DNA from: Pyropia haitanensis
Lineage: Eukaryota > Rhodophyta > Bangiophyceae > Bangiales > Bangiaceae
DNA: 64,000 bases
NCBI GenBank assembly: GCA_008729055.1
Contig: SDUX01000010.1
Location: forward strand, 1,054,001 to 1,118,000
Direction: 5' to 3'
Shown: piece by piece, positions 9,860 through 21,411 of the stretch
Position numbering within the stretch: the first letter of the stretch is position 1
Layout: the number at the start of each line of letters is the position of its first letter
Notes under the pieces: model-generated
Databases searched by the model: none
Told to the model about the DNA's origin: nothing
What the model saw: only the letters and a program-made list of their open reading frames with translations
Made by a program: the position numbers and the translations under genes

Positions 9860-11644
9860 TCAAGCGCGCAGCGGGCCTTCGGGCACGGAAAACGCAATCA
9901 GGTCTGCAATGCGGGCGGGTGCCCCGTCGCCGACGCCCTGGTCGGCCGCCTGCCGGGCCGCCCCCGCCGCGCCGCCGCCGCCGCCGCCGCCGCCGCCCTC
10001 CATTTCGAGCCGCCACGCCGCCGACGGGTTGAGCACAACGGAGCGGGTGCGGAGCGCGGCGGGTGCCGCGCCCCCCGCCGCCGCCTGGTAGTGCGCGACG
10101 AGCCGCTCCACCCGCCGCGGCACCCCATACCCGTAGCGGACGTGCTGGCCACCCAGCACCGCCACCACCCGCGTCGGGTGCGCCGGGCGCGGCCCGCCCG
10201 CGCCAGTCGCCATCCCCATCGCCACCGCCGCGGCCGCGGCTGCCGCCGCCTCCGCGTCCCCGCCGCCGCGGCCGGCACAGGTGGGTGGCGCCACCGCCGC
10301 GCACGCAATCGCGGCGGCCATCGACTCGTCCCACAGGCTCTGCGCCGCCCAAAAGCCGCGGAACGACGGCTTGTCGCCGAGCAGCCCCGACTCGACGTGC
10401 ATCTGGAAGGACGGCACGACCACGTCCTTGACGTACTGGCGGTAGGGCGCGACGCTCGCGTAGGCGGCGTAGCCGGCAGGGTCGGGGAGGACCGCCCGGA
10501 GCTCGGGGCGGCTGAGCGCCTCGAGGCCGCCGCCCATGCGGACCCGCCGGACGAGGTCAGCCGGGAGGGACATGGCCAGCAGCGGCACCGAGTGACGCCG
10601 GCAGGCGTGCAGGAGGGGCAAGTAGTTTTCATACGGCCAGCCCCAGCGGGACGCCCACTCAGTCGCCTCAAACAGCTCGGCGTCTGACAAGTTGCCGGCC
10701 ACGTACGCGTCCAAGGCGGGCTGGAAGGGGCGCTCCACCATCTCGAGGGCCACTGTCAAGGGGGACGCGGAGCGCGCGACCAGCTCATCAATGACCCGCG
10801 CCTGCACCAGGTGGTCTGCCGCCGACGAGTGTGTCTCGCCAAGGAAGATGACCGAAGAGGAAGCCAGCTCCTCCATCACCGACTCGTCCGACTGATGGGC
10901 GAATCCGCAACGAAACAGGAGGGCAAATGTGGGAAAACGACAACAACAGAGGAAGCGTGCAGCGTTAGCGAGCCATTCAGCCAAGGCTTCTCGCACTCCC
11001 CGACTCGTGGCCATGATGGCCACCACTTACACACTCCTCTCATCGTCCATCCACCAACAAATCGACCGCTCATCCCCCTCGCCCCCACAGCCCACACTTA
11101 CCCTGCGCTCGAGCGTCGCGTGGTACGGCGCCGACGCCGACGCGTTGACAGAAAATACCGCCAGCGGGTGCTGCACTGACGCCCCCACCGCCGCCGACAC
11201 CGCCGCTGCCTCAGCCGGCGCGGCACCTACCACAGACGTGGGCACCTCCGCCACCGCCGCCGCCGCTGCCGCCGCCGCCGCCACCGCCGGCCGCGGCGGC
11301 GCGCTCCCGGCCAGCGCCACGCCCGCCGCGGCGGCCAGGCCAGCCGCCAGCGCCTGCCGGCGGCCGACGCGGGGCGCGCCCCCCATCGGTGGCGGCACCC
11401 CCGCCGACGCCGCCGTCGCAGCCGCGTCGGGACCCGCGGCGGGACCCGCGGCGGGGTGCGCCGCCGCCTCCCCGCCCGTCATGACCAGTCGGCAGCGGCG
11501 GCCGCCGCGGCGGCCACGACACCGCCGTGCCGCCGCCACCGACCCCGCCGACCCCGTCACGCGCAGCGGGGGCGACCGCGCGGCGCCCACTGGCGGCGCC
11601 GCGGGCCGGCAGACGGGGACGGCAGACGCAAACGCCGCGGCCAT
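9860..11644 (-). CDS. ChaN/Tiki-superfamily (DUF399) protein with plastid and twin-arginine targeting
   Basis: Exon 1 is 11644-11102, the intron 11101-10892 (GTAAGT...CAG, phase 0), exon 2 10891-9860; 524 residues. The N terminus MAAAFASAVPVCRPAAPP is Ala/Ser/Arg-rich like a chloroplast transit peptide. Near residue 95 it has GAPRVGRRQALAAG followed by a hydrophobic Ala/Leu stretch and APPRPAVA, a textbook Tat signal with an Ala-x-Ala cleavage site. Exon 2 opens with ESVMEELASSSVIFLGETHS, then ALEMVERPFQPALDAY, WGWPYENYLPLLHACRR and PLLAMSLPADLVRRVR, the conserved core of the haem-binding ChaN family. A later GPRPAHPTRVVAVLGGQHVRYG block is the family's C-terminal His region. Poly-Ala and poly-Gly tracts interrupt the C-terminal third. 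Predicted location is the thylakoid lumen; the ligand (haem) is inferred from the bacterial relative. Confidence 0.75.
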
Positions 11645-13072
11645 GGCGGCTGTCAAGGCCACCCCGCCGCCGCCGCCGCCGCCGCCGCCGCTACCGGCGA
11701 ACACTGACGCACCCGTCGACGAGGTCAGGCGGCACCCGCAACCAGCGGGAGGCGGTACCTCGGTACGGACGCGCGTCCCGCCCGCTACAGCCGCCGCGAC
11801 GGGTCAAGGACGCACGCGGTTGCGGCTACCACCTGGGAGACGGTTGGTGGGCTTGGCGCACGGCACCTGCGGAGGGGGGAGGGGGGGGTGGCGTCGACAG
11901 ACGCTCAGCTCCTGAGTCGCGGGGGCCGTCAGCTGCCCGTACGTCATGGCAGGGACCAAGTAGGCACGGCCGCGGGTCGCGGCGGACCCGCCGAACCCCG
12001 ATCCAACCGCCCGTTGCCCGACGGCCAGACGCACGAATGGTAGTGGAAGCTGGCGCCGGGAGGCGGGAATGGAACAGCCGCAGGCGACGTGGCGAGCGGG
12101 CGGGCGCAGGCGGAGAGGATCCAACGGGATTTGGGCGGCGTCGCTCATTTGACTGTGCTGGAGCTATGCATGATCAATTGAAAATTTTGCAACACGCGGT
12201 GTGGCAAGTGGGTTGCCCACCAGCGCGCGGCTCACGAGTCACCCGCGCGGACCAAGGCAGATCAATCAACAGCGTCGCCCTTCGGATGGGTCCAGGTGGG
12301 AAGCGTCGACGAGGAAGAGAACTGGGACGCAGCCTACCTACGACGGAGCTCGCCGCTCGCGCCCTGTCCAACACCCCACCGCAGCGCGCAGTCGAGCATG
12401 CGCGAGCGCTCTCGCATCGCCGTCCCGGCTCATCCGGCGCCGAGCCGGCGGTCACCTCCACGTGCCGCCGGCGACGGATCGCGCCGCCGTCGCCGCACCG
12501 CCGCTCTCGCCTCTTCCATGAGCCGTCGGGGTGGCCTCCGCGGGAGCGCCACTTCGCAGACGGTGGTCGATCTCCCCCGCCTGGCTGTCGGGTGGCGGGT
12601 GGGATGCGCTCGGCGGGGGGTGGCTGGGCCGTCCTCCTTCCGCCCCGCTGTCGTGACGGGGGCGCGGTGGGAGAGAAACCCAGCCAGTGCCTCGCGAGCC
12701 ATTGTGGACATCCATAGGGGCCCGCCGGTGGACCGCCACCCGCCACGGGGCATGGATGAGATGCGTCCCACCTGTTGGCGAGCGGCCACCGACGGGCCGG
12801 GCGTGCGGCGGGGTGGGCAGACCGGAAAGAACAGACGAGGGTGCGTCCGCGGGGACCGAAAAACAAGAGTCTGTGGTGGGCCCCCACGGTGGTGCGTCGG
12901 CGCCGGAATCGTCCGTGGCGGCCGCGCGGCCGCGACCGGCCAGTCACCCACCCACTCCGCTTAGCAGCCCACCCCCCGGGCAGGCGTCGTGGCCGCGCCC
13001 ACGCCGTCACCGGCGGCCGTCGATGGCTTCTCAACCAACCCCCCCCGCCCTTCACACCACACCCTCACCCCG
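11645..13072. other. Spacer, 1.4 kb, no recognisable gene
   Basis: This holds the 5' flank of the ChaN-like gene and the 3' flank of the isovaleryl-CoA dehydrogenase gene. A short AT-rich patch lies at 12160-12200. A long minus-strand open frame (12174-13055) has an Arg/Pro-rich translation with no motif and is probably chance in GC-rich DNA. Confidence 0.45.
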
Positions 13073-14487
13073 CTACCGCCCCCACACGGCGTCGTCCCCC
13101 CCCTCGCCCTCCCCCCCCACCACGGCCTTGCCAACGAGCGTCCGGCGGATCTCCGACGTGCCCGCGCCAATGGTGTAGAGCTTCGCGTCAGCCCACAGGC
13201 CACCCACCCCGTACTCGACGCAGTAGCCGTTGCCGCCCAGCGCCTGCACCGCCTCGCCCGTGACGGTCACGGCCGCCTCGGCGGCGGCCAGGATCACCGA
13301 CGCCGCCTCTACATTCATCCGCCGTCGTCGGCGGCCGTCGCCTTCGCCGCGACCGTCGACCGACTGCCCGCTATCGCCGTCGCTGTCGGTGCCACGCCCA
13401 CCCCCTGCCCCCCCTTGCACGGCGGCGCTTTCCTCCCCCTCCGCGTCCATCTGTGCCGCCACCGCGTACACGTGCGCGCGCGTGACGGCGGTGGCGGTGA
13501 CCATGTCGGCGACCTTGCCGCGCATCAGCCCAAACGAGCCAATGGGGGACCCAAACTGGGACCGCTCCCGCACGTAAGGCACCACCACGTCCAGGGCGGC
13601 CTCCATGATGCCCAGCGGGCCGGCGGCAAGGACGAGGCGCTCCGAGTTCAGGCCGCTCATCAGCACCGCCACCCCGTCCCCCGGCGCGCCCAGTACCGCC
13701 GACTCGGGCACCCACACGTCCTCCAGCACCACGTCGGCGGTCGGGGAGGCGGTCATGCCAATCTTGGCTAGCGGTGGCCCCACCGACAGGCCCGGCGAGG
13801 CGGTCTCGACGACAAACGCGGTGAGGCGGCCGCCCTTGGTCGCCGCCGCCGGGTGCGTCACCGCGTATACGACGAGCACATCCGCGAGCGGCGCGTTGGT
13901 GCACCACGCCTTGGCGCCGTTCAGCACCCAGCCCGCCGCGCCGTCGCTGCCGCGCGCCGCCCGCACCGCAGACGTGGTCATCCCCAGGACGTCCGAGCCG
14001 GCGCCCGGCTCGCTCATGGCGAGCCCGCCCACCGCCGACCCGTCGACGAGCGACGGCAGGTACGCGGCGGCGGCGGTCGACGACGCGTGCCGCACCAGCT
14101 GGTTGACACACAGGTTGGAGTGCGCGCCGTAGCTGAGGCCCGCGGCGGGCCAGCCGCGGGAGAGCGCCTCCATCGCCGCCACGTGATGCGCGTAGCCGAG
14201 GCCGAGACCGCCCACCGACGGGGGGGCGGTGATGCCCAGGACGCCCAGGCCGCCCAGCTCCCGCCACAGCGACGCGGGCAAGCCCGTCGGGGGGGGGGGG
14301 GGGGGGGCGCCGCCCCCGCGGGCGGCGGCGGCGACGCGGCCGCCTTGAGTGCCGCCGCCCTCGCGGGGCGCAGGTGAGTGGCCGCCCACGCGGAGACTGT
14401 TGACCGGATCTCGGCGGGGGAAATGTCGCCGGCGGGGGTGGTGGCGAGGGCGCGGCGGCCGCCGAGGAGGAGCCGCCGGGTGGCCAT
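13073..14487 (-). CDS. IVD: Isovaleryl-CoA dehydrogenase, mitochondrial
   Basis: FAD-dependent acyl-CoA dehydrogenase of leucine catabolism, converting isovaleryl-CoA to 3-methylcrotonyl-CoA in mitochondria. The ATG at 14487 gives MATRRLLLGGRRALATTPAG, an Arg-rich amphipathic presequence. Core motifs in order: LGITAPPSVGGLGLGY, SYGAHSNLCVNQLVRHAS, AMSEPGAGSDVLGM, WCTNAPLADVLVVYA, SERLVLAAGPLGIMEAALD (this Glu corresponds to the catalytic base that distinguishes IVD), RSQFGSPIGSFGLMRGK, and the C-terminal LGGNGYCVEYGVGGLWADAK and YTIGAGTSEIRR. A low-complexity insert of about 40 residues (Asp/Gly/Arg-rich) splits the C-terminal helical domain between VAAQMD and MNVEAASVIL. The frame changes in the 18-base G run 14290-14307, right after a Pro-rich linker. 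About 470 residues. Confidence 0.9.
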
Positions 14488-15339
14488 GGCCAGGGAATGA
14501 AGCGGGAAAGGGGGGGGCGGAGAGCGGCAGCGCTTGCCCGACAACAGCACGTCGACAAGGGCGGGGAGACACGGGAGCAAAGAACGGTCAGGAAGCAAGC
14601 CGGCGAGGAGAGGAAGCCCGCCGCGGTCACCAAACGTCACGGCACGACGGCGGCGGTAGTGCCTATGTTGGACAGCGACCAGGCCGGGCCGTGCCCACAG
14701 CAGCGCCCGCGGCGGCAGCGGCAGCAGCGGCGGCGGTGGCGAGCGACGGCAGCGGCCGTGGTGGTGACGACCGGCGGCGCCACCGTGGCCGCCGAGCACA
14801 GCTCATGCCACGGCGCAGGGCCGAGCGGGCGGGGGGAGGGTGGGGCGAGCCCCGTCAGCGCTCGCGGCGGTCAACATGGAGGGGCCTCGCACCTCACCAA
14901 CCGCACGAGGCGAGTGGAAGCTCTTAATGCAGACAGGGTGCTGGTTAAGTAAGTGCAAGGGTTTTGCCGAGCGATTGCAGGTGAGAGGACTGGAGTCGGC
15001 CAGATCGTCCGCCATCTCTTGGAGGCGACGCACAGACGATGGGCTCCCGACCGACAGCGCTCGGGTGCGGGCCCGTACGTCGCCCGCCCCTTCCATCTCT
15101 CTTTCCTTCCTTCTTTCCTTCTCTCCCTCCGCTTTCCTCCCTTCCTTTTCCTTTCCCCTGGCTCCTTTTCTCTCTCCCTCCCTGCTTTTCGTGTCTTCCT
15201 GACCCCCCTCGCCTTTCCTTGCTCCCCCCCGTTTGCCTCACCTGTCACCACGCCCCCCCCCCCCCCCCCTCCCTTTGTGCACCTGCCCCACGGACACACG
15301 TCGTCGTATCCCTCTGCCCCCCCGGCCCCTGCCACTGCC
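14488..15339. promoter_or_regulatory. Divergent spacer with long pyrimidine tract before the G-patch gene
   Basis: Lies between the start codons of IVD (minus) and the G-patch gene (plus). From about 15085 to 15335 the plus strand is almost pure C/T (for example TTCCTTCTTTCCTTCTCTCC), ending ten bases before the ATG at 15340. This is probably the leader and core promoter of the G-patch gene. No other gene seen. Confidence 0.5.
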
Positions 15340-17196
15340 ATGGGCGGCAAGAAGCGCGCGTCGGGCGGCGGCAGCAGCAGTGGCCGCCGCCGCCGCCTGT
15401 CGTCCCGCCACGCCGGCGCGGCGGCGGCGGCGGCCGCCGCCGCCGCCGCCGCGTGGCGCCCCGTGCCGCTGGTGGTGGTGGACTCGGCCGCGTCGAGCGA
15501 CGCTGCCGACGAGCCGTCGCCATCACCGCCGCCTTCGCGGTCGCCGCCGCCGCCGCCGCCGCGGTCTGCCGACGCGGCGGCCGCGGCGGCGTTTGTGGAG
15601 CGCGTCAGCGCCACCCCCGCGGGCCTCCGTGCCGACTACGCGGCGGTCGCCGGGGAGGTGCCCCCGGGTGCGGTGGTGACGGGGCGAGTGCGGCGGGGGA
15701 GCGGCGGGGGGGGGGGCTCCGACCGGCTGCTGGGCCTGCCCTTTTCGTTGCTCACCGCCGACGGCGGCCGCGGCAGCAGCAGCAGTGGCAGCGCTGCCAG
15801 CAGCAGCGACGACGCGGGTGGCGGCGACGGCGCCGCGTCGGACGCGTCGGGCGGCTCGGCGGCGTCGTCTGCATCGTCGCTCGCGTCGCTGCGCGCGGCC
15901 ATCGCGGCGGTACGCGAGCGGCTGGCCGCCGACGCGGCCGCCGCGCCGGCGCCGCCCCCCCCCCTGCTGTGGTCCGTCCCCCCGCACGGTGCGCGTGGGC
16001 GCACGGCTGCCACAGCGGCGGCGGCAGCGCCCGTGCCGCTCTCCTTTTCCGTTGCGCCGCCCCCACAGTCCCCAGCGGGCCTGTCCCCCCCGGGGTCCCC
16101 CGCCGCCGGCGGTCGCCGCCGCCCGCGCCCGCCCGTCGGCCGCGGCGGCGGCGCCGCCCGCGCCGCGCGAGCCGCGGCGGACGCGGCGTACAACCCGCCG
16201 CCGCGACGGGCGGCGGCGGCCGCGGCGGACCGCCGCCGCGCGCGGCGGGCGGCGGCCGGCGTCGCGGCCGCCGCCGCGGCCGCGGCGGCGGGGGGGGGGG
16301 GGGGGGGTGGCCACCACCGCCCGTGACGACGCGGGGGGGGGCGGCGGCGCTGGCGACACAGCTGGTTGCGTGGGCGGGGGGGGGGAGGGGGTGCCGGTGA
16401 TGGCGGCGGCGGCGGCGTCGCCGCCGCCGCCGGCCGCCGCCGCCGCCGCTGACGACGGCGCGAAGCCGGGCGGCGCGCCAGCGGTTGCTGCGTCGCCGCC
16501 CCTCTCGCCCTCCGCTCCCGCGCCGCGGCATGGCAGCGGCGGCGTTGGCGGCGGCAGCGTCGGCAGTGGCGGCGGCGGTGGAGGCGGCGTCGGCCGCGGC
16601 CACAGCGGGGCGCCCCCCCCCCCCACCCCCCCGACCGTGTGGCTTCCCCCCTGTGACGCCCCCGCCGCCGCCGCGGTGGCGGCGGTCGCCGCCGCCGCCG
16701 GAGTGGTGCTGCGCGGCGCGCCCGCCGCGGCGGCCGGCGGGCGGACCGCCGCCATTGGCGCCGCGGGTGGCCGGTGGTTGCCCGCCACCGACGTCGCCGC
16801 GCTCGTCGCGGCCGCGTACGGTGCGCGGGAGCGGGGCGACGGCGGACGAGGGGGGGGGGGGGAGGCGCCCGTCGGGATGAAGGTCGGCCCGCGCGGGGCA
16901 AGCGGGGGCGCAAAAAGGGCGGAGGGAAGGGGGGAAGGCAGGGGGCATCTGCATCCACCGCGGCGGGTGGCAGACGGGGGCGCAGCGGTGGTGGCGGTGG
17001 CGGTGGCGGCGGCGGCGACGCAGTGGAGGCGACGCTCGAGGCGGCCAACGGGGGCGCCCGGCTCGACAGCCACAACGCGGGCCACGCGATGCTCCTGCGG
17101 CTGGGCTGGGCGGCCGGCGGCGGCCTCGGGCCGGGGGGGGCGGGGGAGGTCGACCCCGTGCCGCTCGAGCCGCCCCGCGGGCGCCGGGGGCTGTGA
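15340..17196 (+). CDS. G-patch domain protein, possibly Sqs1-like (R3H/G-patch)
   Basis: The C terminus is a clear G-patch: GHAMLLRLGWAAGGGLGPG, then PVPLEPPRGRRGL and stop, ending the protein as in yeast Sqs1, an activator of the DEAH helicase Prp43. The start MGGKKRASGGGSSSGRRRR is basic, like Sqs1-type N termini. A middle segment (about 16640-16830: TVWLPPCDAPAAAAVAAV and following) may be a degenerate R3H domain, but this is weak. Much of the rest is Ala, Gly, Ser and Pro-rich and likely disordered. A very basic patch (GKRGRKKGGGKGGR) lies just before the G-patch. The gene needs two frame changes, in the G runs 16290-16307 and 16850-16862. Role in splicing or ribosome assembly is inferred from the domain. 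Confidence 0.65.
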
Positions 17197-17857
17197 GCCG
17201 CGCGGCCGACGCCGCCGCGTGGAGGCGGCGGGGGACGCCGCGTGCGCACGGGGGCGGCGGCCGGCCACCCGGCCCGCGGCAGGCGCAACACACAAGACGG
17301 CAAAGCACGCGCGGCTCCCCCCTTCCCCCCCCCCCTGTGCCCTCACGCAGCAGGGGGCCGCGGCGGCGCCCATTCCCTCTTCCTCCCCCCGCCCTCACAG
17401 TTTCCCAGTGCGCCGCCTCACGCAGCCGCAGACCAGCGGGCGTCAGGTTGCTGGCAACGGTGGCGGCTGCACCTACCGCCGCTGCCGGCCGTTGCTACCA
17501 CCGCCGCCGCGGACACCAAGGGCGCGCAGGGGCGGGCGGGTGGAGGGGGTGTGGGAATGACGGCGGGGGGGCGAGGGGGGGGTGACGGACATGGACGGCG
17601 CCTACCCGCGGCGCCAGGAAGGTGCTGCCCTATAGCCGTGGAGGCGGCAATACGAGCGGCAGCGGCCGCGGCGTGCCACGGCGCCGCAGGCTGGCGCGGA
17701 GGCCGGACAGGCTGCAGCCGCGGTGCCCCGCGGCGGGCAGCATGATGGCGGCGGCTGGCCGGCAACGGCGGCACCGGAGGCAACGGCGGCGGCGGCGGCG
17801 GTGGCGGTGGGGGTAGCGGCGGCAGTGGCGGCGGCCGCGGCGGCGGGAGTGCCGCGC
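17197..17857. other. Spacer between convergent genes
   Basis: 3' flanks of the G-patch gene and the minus-strand Ala-rich gene. The plus strand carries GGCGGT-type repeats at 17765-17860. No gene seen. Confidence 0.45.
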
Positions 17858-19021
17858 TCAGCCGGCGTCGCCGCCCCCCCTTTGGGTGCCCCCACTCGCC
17901 GTTGCCGTCGGCGCCGCCGGGATGCTTGCCACTGACTCAACTGCGGTCGCTCCCTCCGTCGCCGCCTCTGTCGCCGCCTCCGCCGCCACCGCCGCCGCAG
18001 TCGCCGCAAACGCCGCCGCCTCTACCTCCGCCGCCGCGCCCGACGTCGCCTTTCCACCCGCCCCAGCCGCCGGTACCACAGCTGCCGGCATCGCCGCCGC
18101 CGCCGCCGCCGCTGCCGCCGACGCCGCCGCCGCCGCCTCCGCCGCTGACGCGTCCTCCGCGTCCTCCCGTGCGCGTTGCGCGTCCCGCTCCGCCCGTCGC
18201 CGCGCGTTGCACGCCGCCGCCGCCGCCCGGTTCCGCGCAATCCGCCGCGCCAGCCGCTCGTCAGTGATGGCCGACAGCGTCACCCGCTGCCGCCGCCGTG
18301 GCCGCTGACCCGTCGCTAGCTGGCCCGAGGGAGCGGGGGCAGCCGGTGCCGGCGGCGCCGGCGGTGCCCGTGCCGGTGCCGGTGCCAGTGCCGGTGCCAG
18401 TGCCGACGCCGGTGCCGGTGCCAGTGCCAGTGCCAGCCGTGCCCGCGGCTGCGCCGGTGCCCGTTCGGGCGGTGTGGCGGGCGGTGGCAGCCGCAGCCGC
18501 GCCGGCTGCACCGGCGTCGTGGACAGGGCGAGGGAGCACAGGCGCTGGAGGACGCTCCGGCTGCTGCGCTCGGTAGTGACGACCATGGAGAAGACGCCGT
18601 CGGGGGCGTCCCACTGCGGGTCCCCGTCGACGGCGTCTCGGCCCGAGGGGCGAGCGTCTGCCCCGATGGGTGCCTCGGTCGACACGGCGGCGGCGCCAAA
18701 GGTCGAACCCCGCCCGAGGGCGGCGACAAAGTCCGCCATTGGGCCCGCCGGCGCGATGCAGGGGCCGGCGGCGGCAGCGGCGGCGGCGGCGGCGGCGGTG
18801 GCCGCCGCGCCCACCGGCGGCGACACGAGCGTGGACGTGCGGGAGGTGAGCGTCGGCGCGCCCCGCCCGCCGCCGCCCGTGCCCGCGGGTGGCCGCAGCC
18901 ACGTGGACGACAGCCAGTAGACGTCGCCGTCGGCCGCCCCCCAGCGCTTCCCCCCCGCCGCCGGGCGCTCCCCCCCCGGCTCGCCCGCCGCCACGGGCGG
19001 CGAGCCGCCTGCCGCCGCCGC

Positions 19022-19052
<31 letters not shown>

Positions 19053-19863
19053 GGTGTACCGTCGTCGTCGGTGACGAGCGTCGACCAGCAGACGGCGCGG
19101 CCGTCGGCGCGCGCCGCGGCGAGCACCAGCTGCCCCGTCGTCGCGTCAAACGCAAACCGGGAGAGGGGCGGGAAGAAGGCGGCGCCGTGCGACAGCGGCG
19201 TCACCCGGTCGAGCACCACGTCCGTGACGACGTGGCCGACCAGGTACGGGCCGTCCCGCGCGACGGGCACGTGCATGGCGGACATGGAGAGGAAGCGGAG
19301 GCCGAGGACGCCCGCCGCGCCGTCGGCGGCCGTCTCCCCGGGGTCCCAGTCCCCGCCGCCTAACGACGGCGGCGGCGGGGGGGGGGGGGCGACCGCCGCC
19401 GCGTCGGCAGGCACGACCGCGGCCGCCGCCGCGTCGGCAGGCACGACCGCGGCGGCGGCAGCGACAGCGTCGGCGGCAGCGTCGGCGGCCGCAGCGTCGG
19501 CGACAGCGTCGGTGGGGGTGGCGGTGGCGGCGGCGGCGGCAGCGGCCGGCGCCGCGGCGCCCCCCCCCCCCGGCAGCGGCAGCGCGTCCCCCCCCCCCCC
19601 CCAGCCCGCTCCCCCCCCCCGGTGCGCCAGCCGCGTCTCCGTGTCGTAGCACGCGGCGCCGCGGAACGCATCCGGGCACAGCCCCCCGAGCGTCGCTGGC
19701 AGCGCCGTCGCGGGGTGGCCCGCCGGCAGCGCCGGGTCGTAGGGCGCCAGCCACGCCGCGACGAGCGTGGAGCGGCCGACGAGGGCGACCTCGGGGAGGG
19801 CGGCCACCTCGGCGGGCGGCACCCGCCGGCCGTGGGGGGGGGGGGCGGGGGGGGGGCCGCCAT
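17858..19863 (-). CDS. Unrecognised Ala-rich protein with a degenerate bZIP-like basic region
   Basis: I do not recognise the family. The first available ATG is 19863 (MAAPPPPPPP); two G runs on the plus strand (19834-19845, 19847-19856) then shift it into the main frame, PPAEVAALPEVALVGRS onward. Conserved-looking blocks follow, including RSTLVAAWLAPYDPALPA, FLSMSAMHVPVARDGPYLVG, FAFDATTGQLVLAAARADG and DGVFSMVVTTERSSRSVLQR, separated by poly-Ala. Near the C terminus is RLARRIARNRAAAAACNARR followed by RAERDAQRARED, which resembles a bZIP basic region (Asn, Ala-Ala, Cys in register) but has Asn where the invariant Arg should be, and the following helix is Ala-rich without heptad leucines. 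An (Ala-Pro)n tract encoded by GGTGCC repeats precedes it. About 670 residues. DNA binding is doubtful. Confidence 0.5.
18356..18447. repeat. Hexanucleotide GGTGCC-type minisatellite within the Ala-rich gene
   Basis: About 15 tandem units of GGTGCC with variants AGTGCC and GACGCC. On the minus strand it encodes alternating Ala-Pro and Ala-Leu. Length polymorphism would keep frame because the unit is six bases. Confidence 0.8.
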
Positions 19864-20295
19864 GGGCCACACGCGCTGGGCGGTCGGGACGGGGGGGGGG
19901 GGGGAAACGGGAGGGTGGGGGGGGGGAAGGCCGGGCAAGGCGCGCGGCTGGCGGAGCGCGACGGGCCGAGCAGGTCACTCGGCACTGGCTCGGGGGTTGG
20001 CGGTCGCGCTGTCCACGTGGCGACGTGACCCCCGCTCTACTACTCAGTTGCCCGTTGATCGATGCGGGGGAGGGCAGGCCGGATCACCTTGTCCTTGGAA
20101 GCCCAGCCCCGCTCGCCACCACCGCAACCGCCACCACCGCCACCCGGCTCGTGTCCCTACCTTTGTGCGGCTATGCAACGGGCTACCACGCCGCGTGCAC
20201 AAAAGAGCGCCCTCCCCTGTAGGCGGCACGCCTCTGCCCGCCCCTCCCCCTCCTGACCCCCAAGCCGTATTCCCCCCCCCCCCCCCTTGCGCCCA
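19864..20295. promoter_or_regulatory. Divergent spacer between the Ala-rich gene and TatD
   Basis: 432 bases between two divergent start codons. The TatD side ends in a C run (20271-20286) nine bases before its ATG. No further gene seen. Confidence 0.45.
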
Positions 20296-21075
20296 ATGCT
20301 CGACACGCACGCCCACCTTGCCGACGCGGCGGCCTTCCCCCCCGAGGACCTCCCGGCGGTGCTCGCCCGCGCCGCCGCCGCGGGCGTGACGGGCGTCGTC
20401 GTCGTCACCGAGGCCGCCGCCGACATCCCGCGGCTGCTAGCGCTGACCGCCCCGCCGCCGCCGCCGCCGCCGCCATTGTCGCGCCCGCCCGCCCCCCCCT
20501 GCGCCCACCCCCCCCCCGTGCGGCTCTTCCGTGCCATTGGCGTGCACCCGGCGGTGGTGTCGGCGCTCCCGTCCGACGCGGCGGCGGTGGCGGAGGTGGC
20601 GGCGGCGATGGCCGCCGCCGCCGCGGCGGGGGACTCGCTCGTTGCCGTCGGCGAGGTGGGCCTCGACTACACGCCGCGGGTGCTCGCGTCGGGCGGCAGC
20701 GGCGGCGACGGTGGCGGTGGTGGCGGTGGCGGCGACGGTGGCGGTGGCGGTGGCACCGCCCCCGTGCGGGCGGCGCCCGCCACAGCCGCCACCGCCGACG
20801 CCATCCGCTCACGCCAAGTCACGGCGCTGCACGCGCAGCTGGACGCGGCCGCCGCGCTGGGCGTCCCCGCGACGGTGCACTCGCGGGGCGCCGGGCGGCA
20901 CGTGGTCGCCGCCCTCACCGCCCGCGCCGCGGCGGGCCGCCCCACCCCGCCGGTCGTCCTCCACGCCTTTGACGGCCGCGCCGTCCACGCGGCGGCGGCG
21001 GTCGCGGCGGGCGCCTACCTGTCCATCCCCCCGTCGGTGGTGCGGGGCGCGCCGCCGCCGGGCGGCGGCGGCGGG

Positions 21076-21173
<98 letters not shown>

Positions 21174-21411
21174 GGGTGGCGTCGCGATGCGCAAGTGGCT
21201 GCCGCGGGTGCCCCTCGGGCGGCTGCTGTGGGAGTCGGACGCGCCCGCGCTCGGGCCCGTCGCGGGCGAGCGGGGGGAGCCCGCGCACGTGGCGCGCGCC
21301 GCCGAGATGGTGGCGGCGCTGCGGGGGATGGCCGTCGCCGACGTGCTCGCCGCCGTGGACGCGACGGCTCGGGAGGTGTTTCCTCGCGCGTTTGTGGAGG
21401 TACCGGGGTGA
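20296..21411 (+). CDS. TatD-family metal-dependent deoxyribonuclease
   Basis: TIM-barrel metallohydrolase of the TatD family (3'-5' DNase in characterised members). The ATG at 20296 gives MLDTHAHLADAAAFP with the metal-binding His-x-His at residues 5 and 7. Then FRAIGVHPAVV, LVAVGEVGLDYTP (metal-bridging Glu), PATVHSRGAGRHV, VVLHAFDGRAVHAAAA and LLWESDAPALGP (catalytic Asp), so all catalytic positions are present; His replaces the usual Cys-Phe-Ser order as LHAFDG. The motif GEVGLD and the short form resemble TATDN3-type members. Two Gly tracts are inserted, one after GLDYTP and one of about 37 consecutive Gly codons between SIPPSVV and the last active-site strand. 371 residues, single exon, and in frame throughout. 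Diverges from the Ala-rich minus-strand gene. Confidence 0.9.
21062..21179. repeat. GGC trinucleotide array inside the TatD gene
   Basis: Nearly uninterrupted GGC units (with GGG and GGT variants) encode a Gly tract between core strands of the TatD barrel. A triplet unit preserves frame on expansion. Confidence 0.9.

Noticed and set aside
12174..13055. 293-codon minus-strand frame in the spacer
   Set aside because: Arg/Pro-rich throughout, no conserved block, no signal or leader; likely chance in GC-rich DNA.
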